Position numbers and translations under genes: made by a program
The notes under the pieces: model-generated
Told to the model about the DNA's origin: nothing
The model's database searches: none
What the model saw: the letters and a program-made list of their open reading frames with translations, nothing else
NCBI RefSeq assembly: GCF_002176815.1
Contig: NZ_CP021650.1
Span: forward strand, 1 to 64,000
Source: Acidovorax sp. T1
GTDB taxonomy: Bacteria > Pseudomonadota > Gammaproteobacteria > Burkholderiales > Burkholderiaceae_C
Length of the DNA stretch: 64,000 nt
Direction of reading: 5' to 3'
Part shown: positions 1 through 9,524 of the stretch, piece after piece
Numbering within the stretch: position 1 is the stretch's first letter
How the letters are laid out: every line of letters starts with the position of its first letter

Positions 1-106
1 GGAAAGTCAATGAAATCAACGGTCTACCCAGACCACCCCCGCGCCAGTGCTAGCTTTGCGTACCGTCACTTATTGCACTGAAAACGAGGAGACCCCGAGC
101 GAGGCG
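1..106. other. Left edge of window, no gene seen
   Basis: I see no convincing coding region, promoter or transposon end between the window edge and the terminator behind traC. Open frames crossing this stretch are antisense to traC and carry no recognisable motif. Confidence 0.5.
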
Positions 107-137
107 AAAAAAAACCGCCTCGGGGTGTCCGAGGCGG
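107..137 (-). terminator. Rho-independent terminator behind traC
   Basis: Perfect 9-bp inverted repeat (115-123 with 129-137, loop of 5) preceded on the + strand by eight A (107-114). Read leftward this is a GC stem followed by eight T. It lies about 100 bp after the traC stop and would end the leftward tra operon. Confidence 0.8.
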
Positions 138-241
138 CAAGTCTGCATGCGGTTCAGGGAGGAAGAAACCGCGCCGGCGATCAGGGAGGAAAACCGCGCG
201 GCCTGATGTGCAGCTCGGCCACTTTAGCCGGATTTTTCGAC

Positions 242-3200
242 TTATCCGATGCGAGCGGCCCGCCGTGGGCGCTGCTCGATCTGCTGTTGCTTTTTCTCGA
301 CGTGCTTCTGCTCCTGGTGCTGCTGCTCGTCGCGCTGCACCTGGCTGATGGCCGCGCCGATCTGCCGCTTCACGCCCTCGATGCCCAGCTCGCTCTTGTG
401 CGCCAAGTCGTTGAAGTCGGTGTGCTGCTTCATCGTGGACAGCGCCGCGATCTGCGCGCCGCTCAACATCGACGCCTTGAGCTTGGCCGCCTCGTCGCCG
501 GCCAGCTCGACCTTGCCGGCGGCGGCGTCGGCAAGGCGCTGCTCGGCGCGCAGGTGGGTCTTGAAGCTGTCGGGCGTGATGGCGGGCAAGTCGCGCGGGT
601 AGGTGTTCTCGGCCGGCGCGAAGATCGGGAAGATCGCCTTGCCGCCCACGGCCTGGGCGGCCGCCTCGGCCTTCTCCCGGCCGGGGTTGTTGCCGTGGGT
701 CATGACCAGGTGCCGGTCGTCGTCGCCGGCGATGATGACCGGCTTGTCCGGGAACTTGGCGTGCAGCGCCTTCGCCACGGCCTCAAGGTTGCCGCTGTCG
801 AAGGCGGCGACCGTGGCGTGGCCCACGGCCTCGGCCACCTGGGCCGCCGTGGCGTAGCCCTCCGAGATCACCAGCGCCGGCGCGGCCGCCAGGGCGTCCA
901 TGCCGCCGACCGGGTGGAAGCATCCTTCCTTCTTCGAGTCCTTGGCGAACCGCTTAGTGCCGTCCTCCTGGATGTATTGCATCGTCCATTGCTTGCCCTC
1001 TGCGTCGAAGGCCGGGATGTAGGTCTTCTGGCCTTCGCGGTCGGTCATCACGCCGGCCTGCGCCTGGATGCCTTTGGCTTGCAGGTAGGGCGTCGGCTGC
1101 TCGATGGGCACGAGGTCGGCCATCTGCCGACCGACGCGCTGCGCGGTGGCCTCCTGGGCCTTGTCCTGCTCGACGGCTCGCTGTGCCAGCTTCTCGGCCG
1201 CCTCGGCCTGGAGCTTGGCCTTCTCCTGGTCGCTCAAGGCGTAGCCCTTGCTCTTCCAGGTAATGTCCGTGCCGGTCTTGTTGTTGATGATCCGCCCGGC
1301 CGGGTGCCCGTCCAGGTGGCCCACGTAGAAGCCATCGAGCGCGCCCTTCTTGCCGCCCTCGACCGGCACGCGGTGCCGCTTGCCATCCATGATCGGGTGA
1401 TCGCCCTGGGCGTTGCTGCCGGTGAACAGGCCGGCGCTGCGCATGGCCTCGGCGAACTCTTCCCTTGGCGTCATCGCTGGCCCTTGCTGGGCCTGCACGT
1501 TCTCGGGCTTCCAGCGTTCGAGCTTCGCCGCGTCGGCGCGCGGGCCGACATACCAGGACTTCGCGGCCTTGTCCCAAAGCGCGCCGGCGGCCTTGGCCGC
1601 GTTGCGCTGCTCGTAGGGCACGGCCAGGTACTGGCGGGCCTGCTGGGCCTGCTGCGCGGGCTTCTGCGCCTCGCCCTGGGCTTCGGGTGCCGGCTGGGCC
1701 GAACGCGGCTCTACGGCCGCTGTAGCGGCTCCCTGCGCCCATTTGGCGAAGGGAGCGGCATCGGTGCCCGGCGGCACGTACCAGGACTGTTGCTGCCGAT
1801 CCCAACGCGCCCCGAGGCTCTTGGCCTCGTCCTTCTCCTTGTACGGCACGTTGATGTACTGCCGTTCGGGCTTCTCGGCCTGCGGCTGCGCCTGCTGCCG
1901 CTCGCGTTCCTGGCGCTCCAGCTCGGCCGCGCGGCGCTGCGCGTCGCTGTCGTTGAGCATGGCCGACGCCTCGGCGGTCTTGCGTGCCTCTTTAGCGGCT
2001 GAAATGTCCTCTTCGGTCGCGTTGGGGTCGCGCCGTACACGCTCTTCCTGCACGCGGGCCAGCTTGGCGGCGCGCTCGTGCTGGTTGTCGGTGCCCAGCG
2101 CATCGACCAGGTGCAGGCGCTCGGCCAGAGCCTCGGCCTGGCCCTCGGTGCGGGTGCCGGCGACGAAGGCAAAGGCGTCCTCGCCGAACTGCGCATCGGC
2201 CTTGCGCGCGTAGACCTGGAACGCCTGCGGCTCGATGCCGGCCTGGGCGGCATCGACGGTCTGGCCGTCCTGCTCGGCCACGCCGACGATGCGCAGCTCT
2301 CCGCTCCAGTCGGGCGGCAGCTCAACGCCAAGGTGTTGACGGGTCGCGTCGGCGAACGCCTGGCCGTCGATCTCGCCGGCGGCGAGCTGCCGGCGCGCGG
2401 CGGCGGCCTGCTCGATGCCCTGCACCGCGTCGGCAGGATGGGCGGCCAGCAGGGCGGCCGCCTGGTCGTTGGTCGGTGGGGTCATGTTCGCCTCCTGGTC
2501 TGCGACGGCCGCTTGCTGCTGGGTCAGCGCCGGCAGGGCCATCAACTGGTCGGGCGCGTAGTTGTTCAGCTCGTCCAGGCTGCGAACCTGGTGGGGTTCA
2601 CCGTCCTGGTCGTGGAACGCAAAGATGCGCTGGCCGTCGCTCCACCTGGCTTCGGCGTCGATGCTCGACACGATCTGTTCGCCGTGCTGCTGGAGCTGCT
2701 GCGCGAGGTGGAGCTGTTCGGCCATGTTGGCGAACTCTTGCGCCAAGCCCTTGCGCTCCAGGTAGGCGTTGTCGGTGTCGGTGTGGCTCGGGTCGATGCC
2801 GAACACCGGCGACAGCCGGTCATGCGCGACCGCGTAGAACTGCTCGGGATCGGTGCCGGTGATGCTGCCCACGGTTTCGAGGCCACGGCTGCGCAAGGCG
2901 TCTTCCAGGGTGTCGCCCTGGAATGCCTGGTAGTGGCTGAAAGACACGTCCGGGTTGTCCAGGACTTCGGCAATGTCCACGGCCAGGGCCTGGGCCACGG
3001 CTTCGTCCTGGGCCTGGCTCTGCTGCTGGTCTTGCTCCTGAACCTGCTTCTGCTCGAAGGCCAGCACGTAGTCGTGAATCTTCTCGGCATCGGCGGCCGC
3101 GCGGAACACCTCCAGCGGCTCGTCTTGCAGCGCCTTGATCCACGAACCCACATAGGCGGCGTGCTGGCCCGGATCGTGGCCGATGCCCAGCTCGTCGCCG

Positions 3201-4588
3201 ACGATCATGGAAGCGATCTCGGCGCGCAGCTCTTCCTTGGCGTACCCCTCGCTCCCGAACGGGTGCGCCAGGTCGCGGTCAAGGCGCGAAGCGTGGCCCG
3301 TCCAGTGGCCCAGCTCGTGCAGCGCGGTCGCGTAGTAGCGGTCGGAGCTGGGGAACTGGCCGCGCTCCGGCAGGGTGATGCTGTCGGTCGAAGGGCGGTA
3401 GAACGCCCGATCACCGGCGGCGTGGGTGATCGTCGCGCCCGAGGCTTTCAGGATGTGCTCGGCGCGCTCGACGGCGTTCCAAGTCTGTTCCTTCTTCGGC
3501 TGGAGCGGCGGCAGGCCGTCGATCTGCTCGCCGTTGAACACGGTCGCAAAGAACACGCGCGGCCGCTCCAGCATGACGGTTTCCTTGACCGGCTGGCCCT
3601 TCGCATCGAGGACGGGCCGGCCGCTGTCGTCCAGCTTGTCTTGCTCTTCGCTGAACTTCCAGTATTGAACCGGCGTGCCTTTCTCGCCCTTGCGAACCTG
3701 CGCGCCCACGGCGGCGGCCTGCTTGTAGGTCATCCAGCGCGCATCGCTGCGGCCCTGGGCCATCAGGTGGATGGCGTTGATCCCTTTGTACCGCTTGCCG
3801 GTGGTCGGGTTCATCGGCAGGTAGGCGTTGGGTTCGCCCGGCTCCCACGGCTTTTGCCACGGTGCGGTGCCGGCCTTGAGCTGCTCGATCAGCTTTTCGG
3901 CCACGACTTCGTGAAACGGCTTCTTCGGCTCCATGTTCTCGTCCCTTCGGAATAGCTCGTTGAACTGAGGGAAGTTCTGCTGTGTCCGGGAACGGTCGCG
4001 CAGGCCCTGGGCGACCATGCACACGATGTTGTGCAGGTCGTCGGCCTGCATGGGCCGCACGCGGGCGATGCAGGTTTCCGTGAATGACTGTTGGCCGCGC
4101 TGCTGCACCTGGTCGGCGACCTGGTGCTGGCTCGGCTCGATGCCCTCGCAGTGCAGGGCAAACACTTCCTCGGCGCGCACGTCCAGGGACTGGCCGGCAT
4201 AGCGCCGGTTCACGTCATCCCATAGCGGCTTGAGGGTGGGTTCGTTGCGGGCGGCCGCCAGGCCGTCCAGCAAGGCGCGCTTCTCGCCCGGCGCGAAGGT
4301 GTTGGCCCCGTAGTGGCCTAGCACCTCGTGCCGCAGCGTCATCAGTAGGTCGCTGGCGCTCTCGACGTTCTGCAAGGGCACGTCCACGCGGCCACGGTAG
4401 GCGCGGCCGGCGTGCAGCGTCTCCTTGGGCACGTAGCCGCCCTTCATGTCGGCCGGCACCTCGGCCGCTCGCGGCCCGTACAGCTCGGCCGCGTCCTCGC
4501 GGAACTTGTAGGCCAGCTCCAGCGCGCCGGGGTAGTCGCGGACGAAAGCCCGCGTCACCCCTTGCGCCTCGGCTTTCGTGATCGGCAT
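242..4588 (-). CDS. traC: TraC DNA primase with ArdC-like domain
   Basis: Plasmid DNA primase, probably delivered to the recipient with the transferred strand to prime its replication. The 1448-residue protein is modular. An HEVLGH zinc-protease-like motif lies near residue 86. An ArdC-type single-strand-binding domain starts about residue 219 (internal MEPKK) and carries HELGHW near 423. Two VPYxxxxxAKxxGAxWD repeats lie near 907 and 986. A C-terminal Toprim-like primase core has an EGYATA motif near 1241. The length equals the long R751 TraC and is greater than RP4 TraC1 (1061 aa). An internal start giving a shorter TraC is likely, as in RP4. Last gene of the leftward operon, 3 bp after traD. 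Confidence 0.93.
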   Translation of the reverse strand: MPITKAEAQGVTRAFVRDYPGALELAYKFREDAAELYGPRAAEVPADMKGGYVPKETLHAGRAYRGRVDVPLQNVESASDLLMTLRHEVLGHYGANTFAPGEKRALLDGLAAARNEPTLKPLWDDVNRRYAGQSLDVRAEEVFALHCEGIEPSQHQVADQVQQRGQQSFTETCIARVRPMQADDLHNIVCMVAQGLRDRSRTQQNFPQFNELFRRDENMEPKKPFHEVVAEKLIEQLKAGTAPWQKPWEPGEPNAYLPMNPTTGKRYKGINAIHLMAQGRSDARWMTYKQAAAVGAQVRKGEKGTPVQYWKFSEEQDKLDDSGRPVLDAKGQPVKETVMLERPRVFFATVFNGEQIDGLPPLQPKKEQTWNAVERAEHILKASGATITHAAGDRAFYRPSTDSITLPERGQFPSSDRYYATALHELGHWTGHASRLDRDLAHPFGSEGYAKEELRAEIASMIVGDELGIGHDPGQHAAYVGSWIKALQDEPLEVFRAAADAEKIHDYVLAFEQKQVQEQDQQQSQAQDEAVAQALAVDIAEVLDNPDVSFSHYQAFQGDTLEDALRSRGLETVGSITGTDPEQFYAVAHDRLSPVFGIDPSHTDTDNAYLERKGLAQEFANMAEQLHLAQQLQQHGEQIVSSIDAEARWSDGQRIFAFHDQDGEPHQVRSLDELNNYAPDQLMALPALTQQQAAVADQEANMTPPTNDQAAALLAAHPADAVQGIEQAAAARRQLAAGEIDGQAFADATRQHLGVELPPDWSGELRIVGVAEQDGQTVDAAQAGIEPQAFQVYARKADAQFGEDAFAFVAGTRTEGQAEALAERLHLVDALGTDNQHERAAKLARVQEERVRRDPNATEEDISAAKEARKTAEASAMLNDSDAQRRAAELERQERERQQAQPQAEKPERQYINVPYKEKDEAKSLGARWDRQQQSWYVPPGTDAAPFAKWAQGAATAAVEPRSAQPAPEAQGEAQKPAQQAQQARQYLAVPYEQRNAAKAAGALWDKAAKSWYVGPRADAAKLERWKPENVQAQQGPAMTPREEFAEAMRSAGLFTGSNAQGDHPIMDGKRHRVPVEGGKKGALDGFYVGHLDGHPAGRIINNKTGTDITWKSKGYALSDQEKAKLQAEAAEKLAQRAVEQDKAQEATAQRVGRQMADLVPIEQPTPYLQAKGIQAQAGVMTDREGQKTYIPAFDAEGKQWTMQYIQEDGTKRFAKDSKKEGCFHPVGGMDALAAAPALVISEGYATAAQVAEAVGHATVAAFDSGNLEAVAKALHAKFPDKPVIIAGDDDRHLVMTHGNNPGREKAEAAAQAVGGKAIFPIFAPAENTYPRDLPAITPDSFKTHLRAEQRLADAAAGKVELAGDEAAKLKASMLSGAQIAALSTMKQHTDFNDLAHKSELGIEGVKRQIGAAISQVQRDEQQHQEQKHVEKKQQQIEQRPRRAARIG
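1991..2003. promoter_or_regulatory. Degenerate KorB-box inside traC
   Basis: Matches the 13-bp KorB operator TTTAGCGGCTAAA except that the right arm reads TGAA, as one A is replaced by G. It lies inside coding sequence. It may be a weak KorB site or chance. Confidence 0.25.
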
Positions 4589-4591
4589 GGG

Positions 4592-4981
4592 TCAGCCCTC
4601 CGAAGCCTTGCGCGCGGCGGCCTGGGCAACCGTCTCGCCGGGCCGCAGGTCGTACAGCTCGCGGGCGTTCGTGGTGGTGATGAACGGCGGGATGTCGGCG
4701 CTCGGGCCTTCGTCGTCCAGGAATGCCGGCTCCAGCGCGCCATCGACTTCCACCAGGTCGTCGCCGCTCGCGGCGGCGTCCTGCTCGGACAGCGCGTCCT
4801 CCACGAACGCGCCCACGCGCTCGGCTTCGTCGGGGTCGAACTCGACCTGGAAGCCGGGCGTCAGCGCGTCGGCCATCTTCTCGCGCACGGCCTCGCGGCC
4901 GGCGGCGTCGTCGTCAACCGGCGGCAGGACGGCCAGCGGCTCGTCGTGGGCGGCGGTGTTGGTGGTGGTTTGCTCGTTCAT
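4592..4981 (-). CDS. traD: TraD, small conserved Tra protein
   Basis: A 129-residue acidic protein between traE and traC, the position of traD in IncP-1 plasmids. It contains a run of Asp/Glu-rich sequence (residues about 15-90) and a C-terminal [13 protein letters not shown] segment. No enzymatic motif or membrane segment is visible. The function of TraD is not established, and it is thought dispensable for transfer between common hosts. The stop is 3 bp from the traC start and the gene begins 21 bp after traE, so it is co-transcribed. Identification rests on synteny and size more than on a domain. Confidence 0.8.
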   Translation of the reverse strand: MNEQTTTNTAAHDEPLAVLPPVDDDAAGREAVREKMADALTPGFQVEFDPDEAERVGAFVEDALSEQDAAASGDDLVEVDGALEPAFLDDEGPSADIPPFITTTNARELYDLRPGETVAQAAARKASEG

Positions 4982-5002
4982 GGTCGATCTCCTTCGCTGT
5001 GG

Positions 5003-7066
5003 TCATTCGGATGCCGGGCCGTTGCGGCCCTTGCTGTAGTCGGGCCGACCCTTGAGGTCGGGGTAGGTCTGCTTGCATGTGGGGAAGTTGCTGCAACCCC
5101 ACCAGAATTGCCCCTTCTTCTTGCTCGGCCGGCGCGACAAGCCGCTGCCGCAGGCCATGCACTTGTGAAGGGATGACACCGGCGCGGCTTCCTTGCCGCC
5201 GGCGATGGTCACGGCTCCGCTGTTGGCCTTCGCCACCTGGTCGCGGATGAACGTCTCTTGCTTCGTGATGAAGGCGTCCAGGGCGGCCGTGCCCTGCTCG
5301 ACGCCTTTCAGCATCCGCTCGTAGAGCGCGGTCAGCACCGGGCTTTTCACAACCTCGGGCAGCGCGTCGATGACGCTGCGGCCGAGGGTCGTGCTGATGA
5401 TCTGCTTGCCTTTGACGGCCAGGAACTCGCGCCGCTTCAACTCGGAAATGATCGACGCGCGGGTGGCCGACGTGCCGATGCCGTCGCCCTCGCGCAGCAT
5501 CTTCTTGTGCTCGGCATCGCTGACGAACTTGTGGATGTTCTCCATCGCGCGGATCAGCGTGCCCTCGGTAAAGCGCGCTGGCGGCTTCGTCTTGGCGTCC
5601 TTGCGGGTGGCGTCCGTGCAGGTCACGGCGTCGCCCTGGGCCATCGACGGCAGGGCCTGCGTGCCGCTGTCGTCGTCCTCGTCCTTCTCGCCTTCCTCGT
5701 CGGCCTGGCTGTACACGTCACGCCAGCCGTTGCGCGTGACTACCTTGCCGCTCGCGGCGAAGTTCTCGCCCGCGATCTCGACGCCCACGGTGGTCTGCAT
5801 GTACTCGTGCAGCGGGTAGAACTGCGCCAGGTAGGCGCGCACGATCAGGTCGTAGATGTTGCGCTCGCGCTCGCTGAGGGCGGCCTTGCTGCCCTTCTGC
5901 ATGGTCGGCACGATGCCGTGGTGCGCGGTGATCTTCGAGTCGTCCCACGTCTTGGACTTGATACGCGGATCGGCACCATCGACCAGGCCGGCCAGTTCGG
6001 GGTTGACGTGCTTGATCGCCTCCAGCACGCGCGGCGCGTCGGCGTGCTGCGACTCCGGCAGGTAGGCGCAGTCGGTGCGCGGGTACGAGGTCAGCTTGTG
6101 CGTCTCGTAGAGCGCCTGGCAGGTGTTCAGCACGTCCTCGGCGCTGTAGCCGAACTTGGCCGAGGCCAGTGCCGTAATGTCGGACAGGGCGAAGGCCAGC
6201 GGCTGGTTCTGCTTCTTGGCCTCCTGTTTGTACGCGGCGATGGTGCCCGGCTGGCCCTTGACGGCGGCCACCAGGGCGTCGGCGACGGCGGTATCGACAA
6301 GGCGGCCTTCGCTGTCCAGGCCGGCTTGATCCTCCTTCGCCTTCCATGCGGCGGCGAAGCTGCCGCCGGCGTGCTGCACCACCGCCCGGATGGTGTGGTA
6401 CGGCACGGCCTTGAATGCCTCGATCTCGCGGTCGCGGGCGACCACGAGGGCCAGCGTCGGCGTCTGCACGCGGCCCACGGTCAGCAGGGCGCGCGAGCCG
6501 CCGCGCTGCGCGCGCAGCGTGTACGCGCGGCTGAGGTTCATGCCGATCAGCCAGTCGGCGCGCTGCCGCCCGCGTGCAGCGTCGGCCCAGCCTGCATAGG
6601 TGGTGTTCTCCTTCAACGCGGCCAGGCCGCGCTTGACGGAAACGGAGTCCTGCGCGCTCACCCAAAAGCGGCGCACCGGCTTGCTGTTGCGGAAGTGCTC
6701 CAGCACTTCGTCAACCAGCAACTGGCCTTCGCGGTCGGGGTCGCCGGCGTTGACGATCTCCTTGGCCTCCTTGAGCAGCTTGCCGATCACGGCGAGCTGC
6801 TTCTTCGCGTCGTCCTTGGGCTTGAGAATCCAGCTCTCGGGGATGATGGGCAGCTCATCGACGCGCCAGACCTTCTTGCCGGACTGGCCGCGCGGCACGT
6901 CATCGGGCGTGTACTCGTCGGGGTCGGCCTGTTCGAGCATGTGCCCGAAGCACCAGGTCACTTTGTCGGTGCCGCACTCGATGAAGCCGTCGCCCTTGCC
7001 GGTCGCGCCCAGCTCGCCGGCGATGGCCTTGGCGACGGACGGCTTTTCTGCGATGAAAAGGCGCAT
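5003..7066 (-). CDS. traE: TraE type IA topoisomerase (Topo III-like)
   Basis: DNA topoisomerase of the TopB type, 687 residues. The N-terminus carries a Toprim domain: FIAEKPSVAKAI at residues 4-15 and the DPDREGQ metal-binding motif near 109. The catalytic tyrosine sits in TSYPRTD near 327. The C-terminus has a CxxC...C topoisomerase zinc-finger (CMACG and WGCSNFPTC, about 640-670). TraE lies in the tra operon but is not essential for RP4 transfer in standard matings; it may resolve strands during or after transfer. It is 21 bp before traD and 11 bp after traF. Confidence 0.95.
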   Translation of the reverse strand: MRLFIAEKPSVAKAIAGELGATGKGDGFIECGTDKVTWCFGHMLEQADPDEYTPDDVPRGQSGKKVWRVDELPIIPESWILKPKDDAKKQLAVIGKLLKEAKEIVNAGDPDREGQLLVDEVLEHFRNSKPVRRFWVSAQDSVSVKRGLAALKENTTYAGWADAARGRQRADWLIGMNLSRAYTLRAQRGGSRALLTVGRVQTPTLALVVARDREIEAFKAVPYHTIRAVVQHAGGSFAAAWKAKEDQAGLDSEGRLVDTAVADALVAAVKGQPGTIAAYKQEAKKQNQPLAFALSDITALASAKFGYSAEDVLNTCQALYETHKLTSYPRTDCAYLPESQHADAPRVLEAIKHVNPELAGLVDGADPRIKSKTWDDSKITAHHGIVPTMQKGSKAALSERERNIYDLIVRAYLAQFYPLHEYMQTTVGVEIAGENFAASGKVVTRNGWRDVYSQADEEGEKDEDDDSGTQALPSMAQGDAVTCTDATRKDAKTKPPARFTEGTLIRAMENIHKFVSDAEHKKMLREGDGIGTSATRASIISELKRREFLAVKGKQIISTTLGRSVIDALPEVVKSPVLTALYERMLKGVEQGTAALDAFITKQETFIRDQVAKANSGAVTIAGGKEAAPVSSLHKCMACGSGLSRRPSKKKGQFWWGCSNFPTCKQTYPDLKGRPDYSKGRNGPASE

Positions 7067-7077
7067 GGTGTGTCTCC

Positions 7078-7614
7078 CTACCAGGTGATGACCGGACGGA
7101 TCACGGTCTTGATTTGCGAACGATTGATCGGGCCGAAGTAGCGGCCGTCGAAGGATGTGGCGCTCACGTCCGACATAAGCAGCACCTCGGAATTGCCGAG
7201 CGTGTAGCTGTTGGACTGATAGCGCGGCAGCGGCCGACCGGCCTTGTCGGCCTTGATCGGCGCGCTGAGGGGCAGCAGCTCGCCGTTGACGCGCACGCCG
7301 TCATCGGCGACGGCGACGGCATCGTCTTTAGCGGCTAAAACGCGCTTCATCATGTAGCCGTAGCCGCCCTGGCAGAAGCCGGCCCCGATGTAGCCCCTCT
7401 CCTTGGCGTCATCGAACACGCCGAGCTGCGGCGGGCAGAAGAGGACGTAGGCCCCCTTCTCCACCGGCGCGCTGCTCGTCCAGTACAGGCCGACCGGAAT
7501 GCTCTTGGTGGTGTTCACGCGGGCACCGGCGGCATAGCCGCCGGCGGCCAGCAGCAGGGCGGCCACGCCCGCGATGACGACGCCTGCCGCGATGCGTTTC
7601 AGGATGCGGCTCAT
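7078..7614 (-). CDS. traF: TraF pilin-maturation serine protease
   Basis: Signal-peptidase-I-like protease that removes the C-terminus of TrbC pilin and cyclises it, acting in the inner membrane. 178 residues with an N-terminal membrane segment (8-30). The Ser38 of TKSIPVGLYW is the nucleophile and Lys90 in YMMKR the general base, matching the RP4 Ser/Lys dyad. The start chosen (MSRILK) overlaps the traG stop by 4 bp, so the genes are translationally coupled; a longer upstream frame lacks family similarity. A KorB operator lies inside the gene at 7327. Confidence 0.93.
   Translation of the reverse strand: MSRILKRIAAGVVIAGVAALLLAAGGYAAGARVNTTKSIPVGLYWTSSAPVEKGAYVLFCPPQLGVFDDAKERGYIGAGFCQGGYGYMMKRVLAAKDDAVAVADDGVRVNGELLPLSAPIKADKAGRPLPRYQSNSYTLGNSEVLLMSDVSATSFDGRYFGPINRSQIKTVIRPVITW
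7327..7339. promoter_or_regulatory. KorB operator inside traF
   Basis: Perfect 13-bp OB palindrome TTTAGCGGCTAAA. KorB binding within an operon can act at a distance, by spreading or looping. Confidence 0.85.
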
Positions 7615-9524
7615 ATCGTGATGCCCTCCCCTTCCGTCTCGGCCTGTGCGACGGCGCGCAGGCGGTCGCTGACCTTGGGCGCAGGGATCGCGGCGCGTGC
7701 CGAGAACACTGGGTCTTTGAAGTACAGGGGTTGCTTGCCGTAGATCGCCGGGTAGCCCGCGACGTAGATCACCATGTCGCCGGCTTCTTCGATCTCGCCC
7801 TGGGCGTTCTTCTTTGGCCCCGGCATGCGCAGGCATTCGTCGGGCGTCAGCAAGGGCCGCTGCACTTCCTGGTAAGTGCGCGACACCTGGCCCAGCATCG
7901 CCGCCGTGCGGCGGCCGCTGGTCGTGATCTGCTCCTTCACCACGGTGGTCTGCCCGGTGAGGCGGGACAGGTGTTCGGCCGTCTCGACGCGGTTGGGCGG
8001 GTAGGCGTTCTGCACGTGGCAGTTCGACGTGATGCTTTCGTCGTGGCCGTAGCCCGTCTCGCGGCTCTTGAGCTGGTTAATGTCCTGGCAGATGAGGTAG
8101 CACTTGATGCCGTAGCCGGCCACGAAGGCCAGCGACTCTTGCATGATCTCCAGCTTCCCGAGGCTCGGGAACTCGTCCAGCATCATCAAGAGCCGGTGCT
8201 TGTAGTGCGCCACCGGCCGGCCGCCCTCGAAGTCCATCTTGTCGGCCAGCAGGCGCACGATCATGTTCACCATGACGCGCACCAGCGGCCGCAGGCGGGC
8301 CTTATCGTTGGGCTGGGTGACGATGTAGAGGCTTACCGGGTCGTCCTCGTGCATCAACTGCTTGATGCGGAAGTCCGACCGGCTGACGTTGCGGGCCACC
8401 ACGGGGTCGCGGTACAGGGCCAGGTACGACTTGGCCGTGGACAGCACCGATCCGGCTTCTTCCTCGGGCCGATCCATCATGTCGCGGGCCGCCGAGCCGA
8501 TGGCGTGATGGTTCTGGCCGTCTACGTGCCCGTAGGTCGCCATTTCCATCCAAAGCTCGCCAATGTCCCGGTTCGGGTCGGCCAGCATCGCATCGACGGA
8601 CGGCAGCGTGGCGGTGCCGCCATCGTCCTTGGCCTTGTACAGCGCGTGCAGGATCACGCCGACCAGGAGCGCGAAGGCGGTCTTCTGCCAGTGCGAGTCC
8701 AGGCCCTTGCCGTCCGGGTCAACGATCAGCGTGGCAAGGTTCTGCACGTCACCCACCTCGTATTCGGTGCCGAGGCGGATTTCGTCCAGCGGATTCCAGC
8801 AGACGCCGCCCGAGGTGCTGGCCGGCTCGAAGCGCAGCACCTTGTTCTTGGCGTGCTTCTGCCGCCAGCCGGCGGTCAAGGCCCACAACTCGCCCTTCAA
8901 GTCGGTGATGACGCTGCTCGCGCCCCACGACAGCAGCGTGGGCACCACCAGGCCGACGCCCTTGCCCGAGCGCGTGGGCGCGTAGGTCAGCACGTGCTCG
9001 GGGCCGCTGTGCCGCAGGTAGAAGAAATTGCCGTCCTTGTCCTGCCAGCCGCCCACGTACACGCCGGTAGCCGTGGGTGCGGCCTTGCCGGTGACGATCT
9101 CCAGGACGTTGCGCTCGCGTGGCAGCAGGCCGGCCGCCTGAATGTCCTTCTTCTCGGCCCAGCGGGCCGAGCCGTGCAGGTACTCGTTCGCCTTCGAGCT
9201 GTTGGACGTGACGACCTTCGCCACGGCCACGCCCAGCAGGCCCACGGTCGAAACCAGCATCCCCATGCTGCCGGCCTTCATGATCTCGTCCGGGTACTGG
9301 CTGTACCACTTGTACGTCCAGTGCAGGATCGACCAGGGCGCGTACACGTGGCCCACGTTGGGGCCGAGGGTCGCGTGATAGGCGAACGTGTGGGCGAAGA
9401 ACTGCGTCGCGGCCTGGAGGCCGCCGACCATCGAGGCCGCGCCCAGCACCGGCAGCAGCTTGCTCGGCTTCGGTTTGGCGGTTCGGACTTGCGGCCCTAC
9501 CGCGTTGTTCATCTTGATCTTCAT
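7611..9524 (-). CDS. traG: TraG type IV coupling protein (VirD4-like)
   Basis: Inner-membrane ATPase that links the relaxosome at oriT to the Trb mating channel. 637 residues. There are two N-terminal membrane segments (about 25-45 and 75-100), Walker A in APTRSGKGVG near residue 186, and Walker B in LMMLDEFPSLG near 448, all diagnostic of VirD4/TraG proteins. The stop overlaps traF and the start overlaps the traI stop by 4 bp, so traI-traG-traF form a tightly coupled unit. Length is the same as known IncP TraG proteins. Confidence 0.96.
   Translation of the reverse strand: MKIKMNNAVGPQVRTAKPKPSKLLPVLGAASMVGGLQAATQFFAHTFAYHATLGPNVGHVYAPWSILHWTYKWYSQYPDEIMKAGSMGMLVSTVGLLGVAVAKVVTSNSSKANEYLHGSARWAEKKDIQAAGLLPRERNVLEIVTGKAAPTATGVYVGGWQDKDGNFFYLRHSGPEHVLTYAPTRSGKGVGLVVPTLLSWGASSVITDLKGELWALTAGWRQKHAKNKVLRFEPASTSGGVCWNPLDEIRLGTEYEVGDVQNLATLIVDPDGKGLDSHWQKTAFALLVGVILHALYKAKDDGGTATLPSVDAMLADPNRDIGELWMEMATYGHVDGQNHHAIGSAARDMMDRPEEEAGSVLSTAKSYLALYRDPVVARNVSRSDFRIKQLMHEDDPVSLYIVTQPNDKARLRPLVRVMVNMIVRLLADKMDFEGGRPVAHYKHRLLMMLDEFPSLGKLEIMQESLAFVAGYGIKCYLICQDINQLKSRETGYGHDESITSNCHVQNAYPPNRVETAEHLSRLTGQTTVVKEQITTSGRRTAAMLGQVSRTYQEVQRPLLTPDECLRMPGPKKNAQGEIEEAGDMVIYVAGYPAIYGKQPLYFKDPVFSARAAIPAPKVSDRLRAVAQAETEGEGITI

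Noticed and set aside
79..93. Possible Tn402-type end (TGAAAACGA) at the left edge
   Set aside because: Only about nine bases resemble the end; the GCCGTCTTC part is missing, so it is likely chance.
47..3955. Long open frames on the + strand opposite traC (651 and 625 codons)
   Set aside because: They are antisense shadows of a GC-rich gene, Leu/Gly/Arg-rich with no domain, while traC has clear ArdC and Toprim motifs.
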